DNA from: an uncultured Aquimarina sp.
GTDB taxonomy: Bacteria > Bacteroidota > Bacteroidia > Flavobacteriales > Flavobacteriaceae
Length of the DNA stretch: 64,000 bases
Reading direction: 5' to 3'
Assembly: GCA_947500845.1 (NCBI GenBank)
Contig: CANMTP010000019.1
Coordinates: 1-64,000 of the forward strand
The position numbers and the translations under genes are program-made. The notes under the pieces are model-generated. The model saw only the letters and a program-made list of their open reading frames with translations. It was not told the DNA's origin and ran no database searches. Positions 36,937 through 45,728 of the stretch are shown piece by piece. Numbering within the stretch: the stretch's first letter is position 1; every line of letters begins with the position of its first letter.

Positions 36937-36962
36937 CAGCCACAAAGCTATTTTATTAGGGT
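36924..36962. terminator. Bidirectional hairpin between convergent genes
   Basis: CCCCAATAAATAGC (36924-36937) pairs with GCTATTTTATTAGGG (36947-36961) with one bulge. On the minus strand it is followed by GTTTTCTTTATT, fitting a terminator for the GH18 lipoprotein gene; on the plus strand the T-run is weak. Confidence 0.6.
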
Positions 36963-37000
36963 TTCCAACAATTAAAAACTAACTTATTCAAAAAGTTTTA

Positions 37001-38842
37001 TTAATTACAAGTCCCGATAGTTTTCCACCAGTGTTCTCCACTGCCAGGGGTTACCCAAAGAGGACCTGTTTGTGCTTCGTATAGCGTTCCTTGGTAAACC
37101 GCTCGATCTCCTTGATTATATATAGTAGGATAGGGTTGCCATGCTGAAACTGTGCTGCAAGATCCGCCTCCTCCACCAGAGGATTGAACGGTAATTGCGA
37201 CTGTAGCCGAAGTATTGGTTGTTCCCAAATTATCTGTAGCTACTGCTGTAATGTTGTAATTCCCTACAGCCACATTAGACCAATTATACGAATACGGACT
37301 TGAGTTATCTTCTCCTAGCTTGGTACTTCCTTGAAAAAATTCAACTTTAGCTACACTTCCATCACTATCAGAAGCAGTTGCAGATATGGTGATCGTTTGA
37401 CCTACTGTTACGGTAGAATTGTTCGACGGGGCCGTTATGGTTACCGAAGGAGCTTGATTACCAGTTCCTCCACCTCCATCGCAATTCCTTATAAAATCCC
37501 AAGGGTTAGGATCTGTATTGGCTGAAGGAATGTCTCCTCTTGTCCACCATTTTGCTTTGTACAATTTGTTTTGATATACAGCTTCCTGACCAGCGGTATA
37601 CGTGTTGGCAGCAGCCCATGATGCTGAATCACAACCGGTACCACTACCGCCTCCACCTCCATCTCCTCCTCCGGAGTAAGGTGATTCTGGGTAATTCTCG
37701 GCATTAGCAATTGCCTGTGATTGTGATATTCCTCCCAATACTTGACTGGCGACATGTAAATATCCATAAGCCGATGATGCACCATCACCCAATAACAATT
37801 GCCAGATCATGATACCATCATTATTAGAATTATTCGCCGCAATGTGACCTGAAAGATCTGCCATTGTCTGGTAGGTATAGGTATAATAGGGACCCCAAGG
37901 TTCGTTAGGATAATGGGTTCCTGCGGCAATAGAAAATCCATATTGATTTGCATAATGCTTGTAGGCATCATACATAATTTTTCGATTACTTGCGGCACCT
38001 GTATTGTATCCTTGATAGGCAATTAAATCAATTTTATCACCAACGGCCTTCATAACGGGTATCATATGCCCGGTCGTAGCAAAACCAAACAAGCTAATCG
38101 CTTGGTTTGGTGAAGTAGCATTGTATAAATTTGCGTCAGATTCTCCTGTAACTATATTTCTTCTGCTATATGCAAAAGGAGAAGCAGTATCATCATTATT
38201 TAATCCCCCCAAAGCGCCAACACCAGCAGGTGCACACGCTAGCAAATATTGACCTTTTGGCATGATAGCCCTAGAGTTATTAAAAAAATCAATAAAACGT
38301 TGAATATTAATAGGATCTCCGATAGTTGCAAAACTTCCATTAGGTTCAAAATCCCAGTCAATTCCTTCGAACCCAATATCATCCACCAGATCTTTTATTT
38401 GCTGATAATTAATGTCATAAGCAGCATTGGATCCCCAGTAGGTTTCCCCTCCTACCGATAAAATCACTTTGATACCTTTGGATTTTAAAACGGCCACAGA
38501 TTCTTTTAGTGTGGCTCCTCCATAAGGTGTTTGAATACCTGTGGCAGTAATATCTAAAGAACCTTTTTGATATCTCAGATTAGGTTTGGCAAAGGCTAAA
38601 AAGACATGAGTTACGTGCTTAGGGATGTCTCTTAATTTAGATCCCTGACCTGTAGTTGTCCAACTTTCTGACCAAGAGGGAAAGTATCCTAGAACAATGG
38701 GCTCGGTAAGTGCTTTATTAATACTCAGGGACTCATTGGGATTTTCGGCCTCAAGTGTTTCATCTAAAAAATTTTCATGGGTACATGAAAATAAGCAAAG
38801 CTGCAATAGAATGACTGCGGTAAGTTTTTTAAGTAGTTTCAT
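37001..38842 (-). CDS. GH18 surface lipoprotein with two CBM5/12 modules
   Basis: The 613-aa protein has a lipobox (CLFSC, Cys20), so it is membrane-anchored rather than T9SS-released. The GH18 barrel (about 46-385) has FEGIDWDFEPNG with catalytic Glu166 and the SxGG motif in ILSVGGETYWG. A Gly/Ser linker (SGGGDGGGGGSGTG) leads to a CBM5/12 module (about 406-453, YKAKWWTRGD), an Ig-like Big_7 repeat (459-553) and a second CBM5/12 module (562-613) at the C-terminus. It follows susC and susD on the same strand, the usual place of a surface glycan-binding protein or surface endo-hydrolase of a PUL. It is probably the surface chitinase feeding SusCD; endo-beta-N-acetylglucosaminidase activity is the alternative. 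Confidence 0.93.
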   Translation of the reverse strand: MKLLKKLTAVILLQLCLFSCTHENFLDETLEAENPNESLSINKALTEPIVLGYFPSWSESWTTTGQGSKLRDIPKHVTHVFLAFAKPNLRYQKGSLDITATGIQTPYGGATLKESVAVLKSKGIKVILSVGGETYWGSNAAYDINYQQIKDLVDDIGFEGIDWDFEPNGSFATIGDPINIQRFIDFFNNSRAIMPKGQYLLACAPAGVGALGGLNNDDTASPFAYSRRNIVTGESDANLYNATSPNQAISLFGFATTGHMIPVMKAVGDKIDLIAYQGYNTGAASNRKIMYDAYKHYANQYGFSIAAGTHYPNEPWGPYYTYTYQTMADLSGHIAANNSNNDGIMIWQLLLGDGASSAYGYLHVASQVLGGISQSQAIANAENYPESPYSGGGDGGGGGSGTGCDSASWAAANTYTAGQEAVYQNKLYKAKWWTRGDIPSANTDPNPWDFIRNCDGGGGTGNQAPSVTITAPSNNSTVTVGQTITISATASDSDGSVAKVEFFQGSTKLGEDNSSPYSYNWSNVAVGNYNITAVATDNLGTTNTSATVAITVQSSGGGGGSCSTVSAWQPYPTIYNQGDRAVYQGTLYEAQTGPLWVTPGSGEHWWKTIGTCN

Positions 38843-38900
38843 AATCTAAATGGATGTTTGTGTTAGGTAATTGTCTCCTCATATGTCCTTTCAATTGATA

Positions 38901-38942
38901 AAAAGAGAGAAACCAGATTGACATTCTAACTTCCCTCTTTTC
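38901..38942 (-). terminator. Hairpin between susD and the GH18 lipoprotein gene
   Basis: On the minus strand AAAAGAGGGAA pairs with TTCTCTCTTTT with one mismatch and continues into TTTATC. It lies 21 bases after the susD stop and may partly terminate the susCD transcript before the GH18 gene, letting the porin pair outnumber the enzyme. Confidence 0.55.
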
Positions 38943-38962
38943 GGAATTTATAGCAATTCAAA

Positions 38963-40585
38963 TTAAAAATTTCCTCCGGGTACATCCCACCAAAGTCTTG
39001 TACCTGCATTATCAGGACCTTTCAGTAGTGCTCTTGCAGCTTCAACACCTTGAGGATTAGTATTTCTTTCACTTGCAGGAAAAGCCAATCTACGTACTTG
39101 AATATCAGTATCAACGGTACCATCACTATTGTTAACAACAACTGGAAAAATTTTGGGATATCCTGTTCGCCTAAATTCACTCCAAGCCTCCTGTCCATCA
39201 GGGAACATGGCTATCCATTTTTGAGTGATGATCTTTTCAAGTTTTTTTTCATTATCATCTGCATCGTCCCATGCGATTTTTATATCTGTTAGTGCCTCAA
39301 TATTATTAGATGAAGTCAATGGGTCAATATAATCAATAGGCGTATTTATTGAATTATTGATGTATTCAGTTCTTCCAGATGCCTCATATTGCGAAAAAGA
39401 GGTAGCAATACCTGTTTCGTAATTAGATCGAGCATTTCCAGCACCAGCCCACCCTCTTAAAGCTGCTTCTGCTTTTAAGAAATATGTTTCTGCAGCAACC
39501 ATTAGCTGAATATCTGTGGTTGGATCTCCTGATTGGTCATAAGTACTTCCTAACTTTGAAAATGCGACATAATCTGATTTCTGTTGAGAATCATCTCCAT
39601 TGTACTTATCTAATAGTGGCATACCGCCACGCAATCCTTTAAGGGTACCTTCTACTACTTCAGATTCTTGAAACATTTTTGTACCTCTGGGATCCTCATA
39701 ACCTACTAAAATCGACTCCATAGATGCGTTCATACGAACATCATTCCAACTCGAGTTAAACACTGTTAATGGATGGGTTTGGCCTCCTTTAATGATAAAA
39801 TTCTCATTATTTGTCTCGATTAATCCACCTGAGTTAGCAAGGGCTTTTTCTCCTTCAATTTTCGCTTTAACAGGATCTACTTTTGAAATGCGAATTGCTA
39901 ATCTTAATCTTAAAGTATTAGCAAATTTTACCCATGAAGGAAGGTTTCCATCATATACTAGGTCAAAAGCTGAAAATTGTTTATTATCTTCATCAAATTG
40001 TGATAAAACAGCTATCGCTTCATCTAATTCTTCAAAAAATTGAGCATAGACTTCTTCCTGAGAGTCAAATTGAGTGAAATCGACAACATCTACTCCATAA
40101 TTTGAATAGATTATTGGACCATATACATCTGTAACTCTATGCATGGCCTCGACTTTTAAAACTAAGGCCAAAGCAGAAAATAAAGGAAGATTTTTTTCTT
40201 CAGCTAAACTTTCAATAACTTCTACATTAACCATAACTCCTCTTGAGGAATATGGAACATCCCATGCCCATTGATCCCAAAAGTCTACAAAACCATAATT
40301 CGTAGTATTCACCCCTTTCACGAATGGAAGAGGTGGTGCCATATATCCACTAAATGTATCTGCATTTAAATTATGTTGCAATTGTGTATGCCATGCTGGA
40401 TCGTACCTATAAATATTTTGAAATATTGGGCTAAAAGGCCCTCCAATATCTAAAAAGTCCCCAGAACTTTGATCATCTGTAACACCATTCGGGTCTCTAT
40501 TCAATGACTCGAAGTCATCGGTACAGGAAAAGAGAAAGGACATTCCGAAGGTCAATATTAGAATGGTTCTTGTTATTATTTTCAT
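38963..40585 (-). CDS. SusD/RagB-family outer-membrane lipoprotein
   Basis: This lipoprotein caps the SusC transporter and binds oligosaccharide. I start it at ATG 40585, because the frame reaches 40648 only through a TTG codon, and from this ATG the signal is perfect (MKIITRTILILTFGMSFLFSC, lipobox LFSC). The product is then about 540 aa, normal for the family. The N-terminal FESLNRDPNGVTDD and helical TPR-like body (VLKVEAMHRVTDVYGPIIYS, FLKAEAALRGWAGAG) and the C-terminal WIAMFPDGQEAWSEFRRTGYP fit the SusD-like_2 branch. It starts 119 bases after the susC stop. Chito-oligosaccharide as ligand is inferred from neighbours. Confidence 0.94.
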   Translation of the reverse strand: MKIITRTILILTFGMSFLFSCTDDFESLNRDPNGVTDDQSSGDFLDIGGPFSPIFQNIYRYDPAWHTQLQHNLNADTFSGYMAPPLPFVKGVNTTNYGFVDFWDQWAWDVPYSSRGVMVNVEVIESLAEEKNLPLFSALALVLKVEAMHRVTDVYGPIIYSNYGVDVVDFTQFDSQEEVYAQFFEELDEAIAVLSQFDEDNKQFSAFDLVYDGNLPSWVKFANTLRLRLAIRISKVDPVKAKIEGEKALANSGGLIETNNENFIIKGGQTHPLTVFNSSWNDVRMNASMESILVGYEDPRGTKMFQESEVVEGTLKGLRGGMPLLDKYNGDDSQQKSDYVAFSKLGSTYDQSGDPTTDIQLMVAAETYFLKAEAALRGWAGAGNARSNYETGIATSFSQYEASGRTEYINNSINTPIDYIDPLTSSNNIEALTDIKIAWDDADDNEKKLEKIITQKWIAMFPDGQEAWSEFRRTGYPKIFPVVVNNSDGTVDTDIQVRRLAFPASERNTNPQGVEAARALLKGPDNAGTRLWWDVPGGNF

Positions 40586-40703
40586 TTGATTATAAATTAT
40601 GTTTTTTAAAATTATTTTCAATAACACTGAGTTTTGTTCAAACCTCAATTTATACGTAAAAAACGATGATTTTAAAATCGTTACTACGTTTATTTACTGT
40701 CTA

Positions 40704-43703
40704 TTAAAATGACAATCCAACATTTATACCGATACTACGAGTTGATGGAGAACCAAAAATATCTACACCTTGTAATCCATTACCAGTACTTAGAGATATG
40801 TTAGGGTCATATGGAGCATCTTTATAAAAAAAGAATAAATTTCTTCCTATGATCGAGGCATTTATTGAATTAAAAAAACTGTCATCTTTCAATCTAAAAG
40901 TATAACCCAATGATAATTCTGCCAGCCTAATATTAGTAGCATCATATATGTACTCACTTGTAAATCCACTTCGTCCACCAACACTTCGATAAAAATCTTG
41001 TGCGGATATACTCACCTCGGAGTTAGTAGCTGCATCAAAAATGAGAACCTCACCAGGTCTATTAATAGTACCCTCACCATCTGCAATAGCTTCAGTTAAG
41101 CTCATTACTTCGCCTCCAAATCTTCCATCAACCAAGAAATTTAAGGTAAAGTTTTTGTACGATATTGTATTGTTCCAACCTAACATAAAATCTGGGTTTG
41201 CATTACCCAACAAATCAAAGCCTCCTCTAGAAGTGTTTTCATCAGCTTCTACTTGATCAAAAAGACCAGCTTCATTTCTAATTGGTAACCCGTCTTCATT
41301 ACGTAATAATTTTCTTCCATAAATATCACCAAAAGAACCCCCTTCTCTTATTAATAATGCATAGGCATTCACCTGTATGGGAGTAAGTTCAATAAAATCT
41401 GAATCTAAAATATCACTTAGCACAATAATTTCATTTTCATTATATGCAAAATTAATATTAGAATCCCATGTTACCTGATCATTTTTAACAGGTACAATGG
41501 TTAAAGATGCTTCTATTCCACTATTCTCAAAATCACCGCCATTAAAAGCACTAAGGTCAGCTCCTGTAGAGGATTCAGCCTGAGCAGTTAAAAATTGATC
41601 AATGGTATTAGTTTTATAATATCCAATATCTAATCCAAACCTATTATTGAAGAATCTCCATTCTGTACCTACTTCGAACGATCTTTGTTCTTCTGGTCTC
41701 AACTCTTCCAGTGGTAAAATTGTAGGTCGATTAAGTCCCTGACCAGCTGGGCCTACTGTAGAAAGTGGATTATTGAGAAAGCTTGGGATATCGTTACCAA
41801 CTTCTGCATAAGACCCCCTTATCTTGGCAAATGTAATACTTTCAGGCATGTTAAGCATTTCTGATAATACCAGTGTAAGGCCGTAGGAAGGATAAAAGTA
41901 GGATTCGCTAACAGTTGACGACCAATCGTTACGAGCTGTAAGATCTAAATAAATCATCTCCTTAAATCCGAAAGTAGCACTTCCGAACACTGATTGTACT
42001 TCTTTTTGTTCTGCAATGGTCTGTTGCAAAATTGGATTAGAACCATCACCTAAAACAAAATTAGAAATGGTAAAAACATTAGGGACCAAAAGACGCCCCC
42101 CCATGCTAGAATCTAATAATAATCCTTCCCCTAAATCAGATCTTCTAACACTGGTACCCAGGTTAGTGCTAATGGAAAAATCATTTGCAAAAACAGTATT
42201 AATTGTGGCAATTACATCTCCGTAAAGTTGAAGATCTTCTACTTCATTATATAAATATCTCCCATTCTCTGGAGCAAGTGTAGGGTTGGTAGTAGCAAAC
42301 ATCCTTCTCTCGAATTGGTACATATTTTTGTCATAGCTTCCACGTGCCTGAATCGTCAACCAATCGGTAAACTTATATTTCAACGATAAAGAAGCTAACA
42401 GTTTTTGATTCTGGTCATCACTTTGATTTCTATTTAATATCCAATAAGGGTTTTGATCCACCAGATCGCTTCCTTCTCTAAACCAACGTTGAGAGAAAAG
42501 ATTTCTAGCTGGATTGAATTCTTCAAAATTTTCATAATCTCTTAATGTTTCAGAATCAGAATTAAAAGTATAGACGCCCACAAGAGGATTATAATACAAT
42601 CCAGATATCGGCTTATTTCTAATGCTTTGGGTAGATAATAATACACTAGCATCTATGGTAAGACGATCATTAAGTAGTTTTGCTGTTTCTCTTAAATTTA
42701 AAGTGTGCCTTTTAACATTATGAGTGGGTATAACTCCCTCGGCAAAGGTATTCGCATATGAAAAATATGTTTGGGCATGCTCAGTTCCACCAGATATTGA
42801 GATCGCATTGATAGCCGTGGTACCAGTATTTAAAAAACTATCAACACCTTCTTGGGCTTGATCATTAAAATCTAACAAATAAGCAGGACGATCTACTGTA
42901 ATGTTAGAAGAAACATTGGCCTTAAAATTACCTGATTTTCCTTTTTTAGTCGTAATCAACACTACACCATTGGATCCTTGACTACCATATAAAGCAGAGG
43001 CAGATGCACCTCGCAATATTGTTAAACTTTCTATATCCTCGGGATTGATTAATGACAAAGCATCTCCTCCATCCCTATTTCCAGCATTATCTATATCTCC
43101 AAATGAGTTATTGGGTTGAATAGCAGAATTATTCAAAATAGGAATTCCGTCGATTACATACAAAGGTTGATTATTTCTGGTAGAAGTATTACCTCTTATA
43201 GTTAACTTTACCGATCCACCAACACCAGAAGCACTTCTATTAATGACTACCCCAGCAACTTTTCCTGAGAGACTGTTAATTGGATTTGCATCTTTTACCT
43301 TACTAAGTTCATCAGCGTTAATATCTTGTGCCGCATAGGTTAGTGATTTTCTGCTTTTTTGGATTCCCAATGCCGTTACCACTACATCCTCAAGTTGTTC
43401 TAAGCTCTCTTCCATGGCTACATCAATTACGTTAGATACACCAATGGTTACAGAAGTCGATGCAAATCCTAAGTAGCTAAATTCCAGTACATCGCCTGGA
43501 GAGGCTTCTATTGAGTAGTTACCATCAAAATCTGTTTGCACTCCTTTTGTTGTTCCTTTTACAATAACATTTACTCCTGGAAGCGGCATTGAATTTTCAC
43601 CTTTAGAAGTTACTGTCCCCGATATTGTTTTTTCTTGTGCTTTTGCCTGCTCAATAATGAACAAGGATAAAAACATAGAAAAAATCAAAATAGTTTTTTT
43701 CAT
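40704..43703 (-). CDS. SusC/RagA-family TonB-dependent transporter
   Basis: The 999-aa outer-membrane transporter imports oligosaccharide with TonB energy. After a signal peptide (about 1-22, QAKAQ) it has a carboxypeptidase-regulatory-like domain (about 25-95, SGTVTSKGE... GVQTDFDGNYSI), the plug with the SusC marker DGIPILNN and VLITTKKGKSG, and a 22-strand barrel ending in aromatic Phe (GINVGLSF). It is the first gene of the susC-susD-GH18 unit and is transcribed divergently from the second lytS. Candidate LytTR sites (CAAACA at 43781 and 43802) lie in its promoter region. Confidence 0.96.
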   Translation of the reverse strand: MKKTILIFSMFLSLFIIEQAKAQEKTISGTVTSKGENSMPLPGVNVIVKGTTKGVQTDFDGNYSIEASPGDVLEFSYLGFASTSVTIGVSNVIDVAMEESLEQLEDVVVTALGIQKSRKSLTYAAQDINADELSKVKDANPINSLSGKVAGVVINRSASGVGGSVKLTIRGNTSTRNNQPLYVIDGIPILNNSAIQPNNSFGDIDNAGNRDGGDALSLINPEDIESLTILRGASASALYGSQGSNGVVLITTKKGKSGNFKANVSSNITVDRPAYLLDFNDQAQEGVDSFLNTGTTAINAISISGGTEHAQTYFSYANTFAEGVIPTHNVKRHTLNLRETAKLLNDRLTIDASVLLSTQSIRNKPISGLYYNPLVGVYTFNSDSETLRDYENFEEFNPARNLFSQRWFREGSDLVDQNPYWILNRNQSDDQNQKLLASLSLKYKFTDWLTIQARGSYDKNMYQFERRMFATTNPTLAPENGRYLYNEVEDLQLYGDVIATINTVFANDFSISTNLGTSVRRSDLGEGLLLDSSMGGRLLVPNVFTISNFVLGDGSNPILQQTIAEQKEVQSVFGSATFGFKEMIYLDLTARNDWSSTVSESYFYPSYGLTLVLSEMLNMPESITFAKIRGSYAEVGNDIPSFLNNPLSTVGPAGQGLNRPTILPLEELRPEEQRSFEVGTEWRFFNNRFGLDIGYYKTNTIDQFLTAQAESSTGADLSAFNGGDFENSGIEASLTIVPVKNDQVTWDSNINFAYNENEIIVLSDILDSDFIELTPIQVNAYALLIREGGSFGDIYGRKLLRNEDGLPIRNEAGLFDQVEADENTSRGGFDLLGNANPDFMLGWNNTISYKNFTLNFLVDGRFGGEVMSLTEAIADGEGTINRPGEVLIFDAATNSEVSISAQDFYRSVGGRSGFTSEYIYDATNIRLAELSLGYTFRLKDDSFFNSINASIIGRNLFFFYKDAPYDPNISLSTGNGLQGVDIFGSPSTRSIGINVGLSF

Positions 43704-43780
43704 GAAATTAAGATTGAATTTGTTCGTTTATTCTTTTCTAAAGGTATATCTGAATAAAATTAAAAAGGAAATTAAATATC

Positions 43781-43807
43781 CAAACAGCACAAAAAAAACA
43801 ACAAACA
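43781..43807 (-). promoter_or_regulatory. 21-bp-spaced TGTTTG pair upstream of susC, candidate LytTR operator
   Basis: CAAACA begins at 43781 and at 43802, which is TGTTTG twice on the minus strand with an exact 21-bp period. The pair lies between susC and the second lytS gene, 78 bases before the susC start. It mirrors the TGTTTA pair upstream of the tri-GH18 chitinase, and the spacing fits the double half-sites bound by LytTR regulators. Confidence 0.45.
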
Positions 43808-43944
43808 ACACTTTTTTGGACACCAGTGTTTTCGAGATTTACTCTTTTTAAAATAATCTTCCAACTATTTTGTTTTTGAACAAAAAAACACATAATTTTT
43901 TCACGTTTTTTAACACTTTTTCACAAAATCATAATAAAAACAAA

Positions 43945-44994
43945 ATGCTTACCGGTATATCTAGAGCGTATAGCAATTCAATTTCTTTGAAATATCACCT
44001 CCTATTTTGGGTATGTTATTTTATGATCAATTTTATACGTTGGGGAAGCTATTTTGGGGATTATACTTATTCTTTAAAATCCAACCTAGTAGAATTTCCT
44101 ATTCATATATTATTAGTTTATTTCAATATTTTCTACTTAATCCCAAAATTTATTCTAAAGAGAAAATTCTTGCTATATGTAATTTTCTTATCGCTTGCGC
44201 TAGTTATGGTTTATGTGGTAAGAACTGGACTCAATTTCTTTTTAGTTACCAAAAACATTTGGCCTGAAGCTATTGGAAGTCAAAAAGCATTCAGCTTTAA
44301 TCACATTTTGGCAGTAATCATAGGAGAACTTTATGTAGTAGCACTGGTCACTGCTATAAAGCTAACTGCAGACTGGATTACCGAACGTAAAAAGAATGAA
44401 TCACTTAGAGAGCTTCAATTACAAACAGAATTAAAATATTTAAAATCTCAAATTCAACCTCATTTTTTCTTTAATACCTTAAATAACCTTTATGCTTTAA
44501 TTATAGAGAAGTCTGAAAAAGCTTCTGATGTTGTTTTAAAATTATCAGAAATCATGCAATATGTACTTTATGATGTTAAAGAATCAAGAATAGGTCTACT
44601 TAGTGAAATAAATTATATCCATAGCTATTTAGAATTAGAAGAGCTAAGGCATGGAAATAAAGTAACTTCAAAAATTGAAATTAAAGGAGATATCGATGAT
44701 GTTAAGATTCCACCGCTATTACTTCTTCCGTTCATTGAAAATTGTTTTAAGCATGGAGCAAAAAATAATGACGATATTGCTTTAAGTATTTATTTTGAAA
44801 ATTCCGAAGATGAACAGCTTATCTTCAAAGCAAAAAACAATTTTAATCTACATAATGAGATCATTAAAAAGCATGGGATTGGGATTGAAAACATTAAAAG
44901 ACGGTTAGAATTACTATATAAAAATAAATATTTATTAGAAACCAAAATTATAGATGATACATATAATGTATTATTAAAAATCCCCATTTTATGA
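43945..44994 (+). CDS. LytS-like sensor histidine kinase, second copy
   Basis: The 349-aa product from ATG 43945 (the frame extends to 43870 only through TTG) has about four membrane spans in residues 15-140, then a coiled linker and the His_kinase domain. The phospho-acceptor box is QPHFFFNTLNNLYAL and the ATPase part has LPFIENCFKHGAKN and GIGIENIKRRLELLY. The stop overlaps the ATG of the LytTR regulator by 4 bases (ATGA), so kinase and regulator are translationally coupled. It is the intact equivalent of the kinase at 23081 and is probably the main sensor of this locus. Confidence 0.94.
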   Translation: MLTGISRAYSNSISLKYHLLFWVCYFMINFIRWGSYFGDYTYSLKSNLVEFPIHILLVYFNIFYLIPKFILKRKFLLYVIFLSLALVMVYVVRTGLNFFLVTKNIWPEAIGSQKAFSFNHILAVIIGELYVVALVTAIKLTADWITERKKNESLRELQLQTELKYLKSQIQPHFFFNTLNNLYALIIEKSEKASDVVLKLSEIMQYVLYDVKESRIGLLSEINYIHSYLELEELRHGNKVTSKIEIKGDIDDVKIPPLLLLPFIENCFKHGAKNNDDIALSIYFENSEDEQLIFKAKNNFNLHNEIIKKHGIGIENIKRRLELLYKNKYLLETKIIDDTYNVLLKIPIL

Positions 44995-45716
44995 TCATTA
45001 GATGCATAATAATAGATGACGAGCCATTAGCCATAAAGGTAATAGAATCGCATTTGGCTGAATTTAAAAATATAGAATTAGTTAATTCTTTTGATAATCC
45101 ATTAGATGCTTTACAAACTATTGAAAATGGAAACATAGACGCAGTTTTTTTAGACATTAATATGCCTGGAATGAGTGGATTGGACTTTATCAAAAACAGT
45201 CGACATGATTACCACATCATTATTACTACTGCTTATCGTGAATATGCAGTAGAGAGTTTTGAATTAGATGTTCTCGATTATTTGGTAAAACCTATTCCTT
45301 TTAATCGATTTTTGAAAACGATTAATAAGTTAAATCAAGCTCTTAACCAAAATCAAGCTAAAAACGATGATTATATCGGAAACAAGGATCCGTTTATTTT
45401 CTTAAAGGTCGATAAAAAACTGGTGAAAATTTTATTAAAAGATATTCTATTTATTGAAAGCCTAAAAGACTACATCAAAGTTATTACTGTACAAGGTAAT
45501 TATCTAGTTCATAAATCTCTAACAGGAATTACAGAAGAATTACCTAATTCTAATTTTATACGTGTTCACAGGTCTTATACTATAGCCATAGACAAAATAA
45601 AGTCAGTTGAAGGAAATTTGGTTGAGATTGGAACAAAAAAGATTCCCATTGGCCGTAACTATGTAAAGCATGTAAAAGAAACCATTTTTAATAACAATAA
45701 AGACTTACACGTCTAA
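44991..45716 (+). CDS. LytTR-family response regulator, second copy
   Basis: The 241-aa response regulator has a receiver domain (Asp9-Asp10, phospho-acceptor Asp55 in VFLDINMP, Lys in YLVKPIP) and a LytTR DNA-binding domain (about 137-238, DILFIESLKDYIKVIT... FIRVHRSYTIAIDKI... IPIGRNYVK). It overlaps the lytS stop by 4 bases and is followed after 12 bases by the symporter gene, so it heads, or is cotranscribed with, the downstream catabolic run. It is nearly the same length as the regulator at 28266 and shares long identical stretches, as expected of a recent duplication. Confidence 0.95.
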   Translation: MIIRCIIIDDEPLAIKVIESHLAEFKNIELVNSFDNPLDALQTIENGNIDAVFLDINMPGMSGLDFIKNSRHDYHIIITTAYREYAVESFELDVLDYLVKPIPFNRFLKTINKLNQALNQNQAKNDDYIGNKDPFIFLKVDKKLVKILLKDILFIESLKDYIKVITVQGNYLVHKSLTGITEELPNSNFIRVHRSYTIAIDKIKSVEGNLVEIGTKKIPIGRNYVKHVKETIFNNNKDLHV

Positions 45717-45728
45717 AAAATCATTTAA

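Noticed and set aside
40586-40648. N-terminal extension of SusD to 40648
   Set aside because: It needs a TTG start and would put 21 residues before a perfect lipoprotein signal starting at ATG 40585.
43870-43944. N-terminal extension of the second LytS to 43870
   Set aside because: It starts with TTG and adds a low-complexity Phe/Asn/Lys leader; ATG 43945 gives the better N-terminus.
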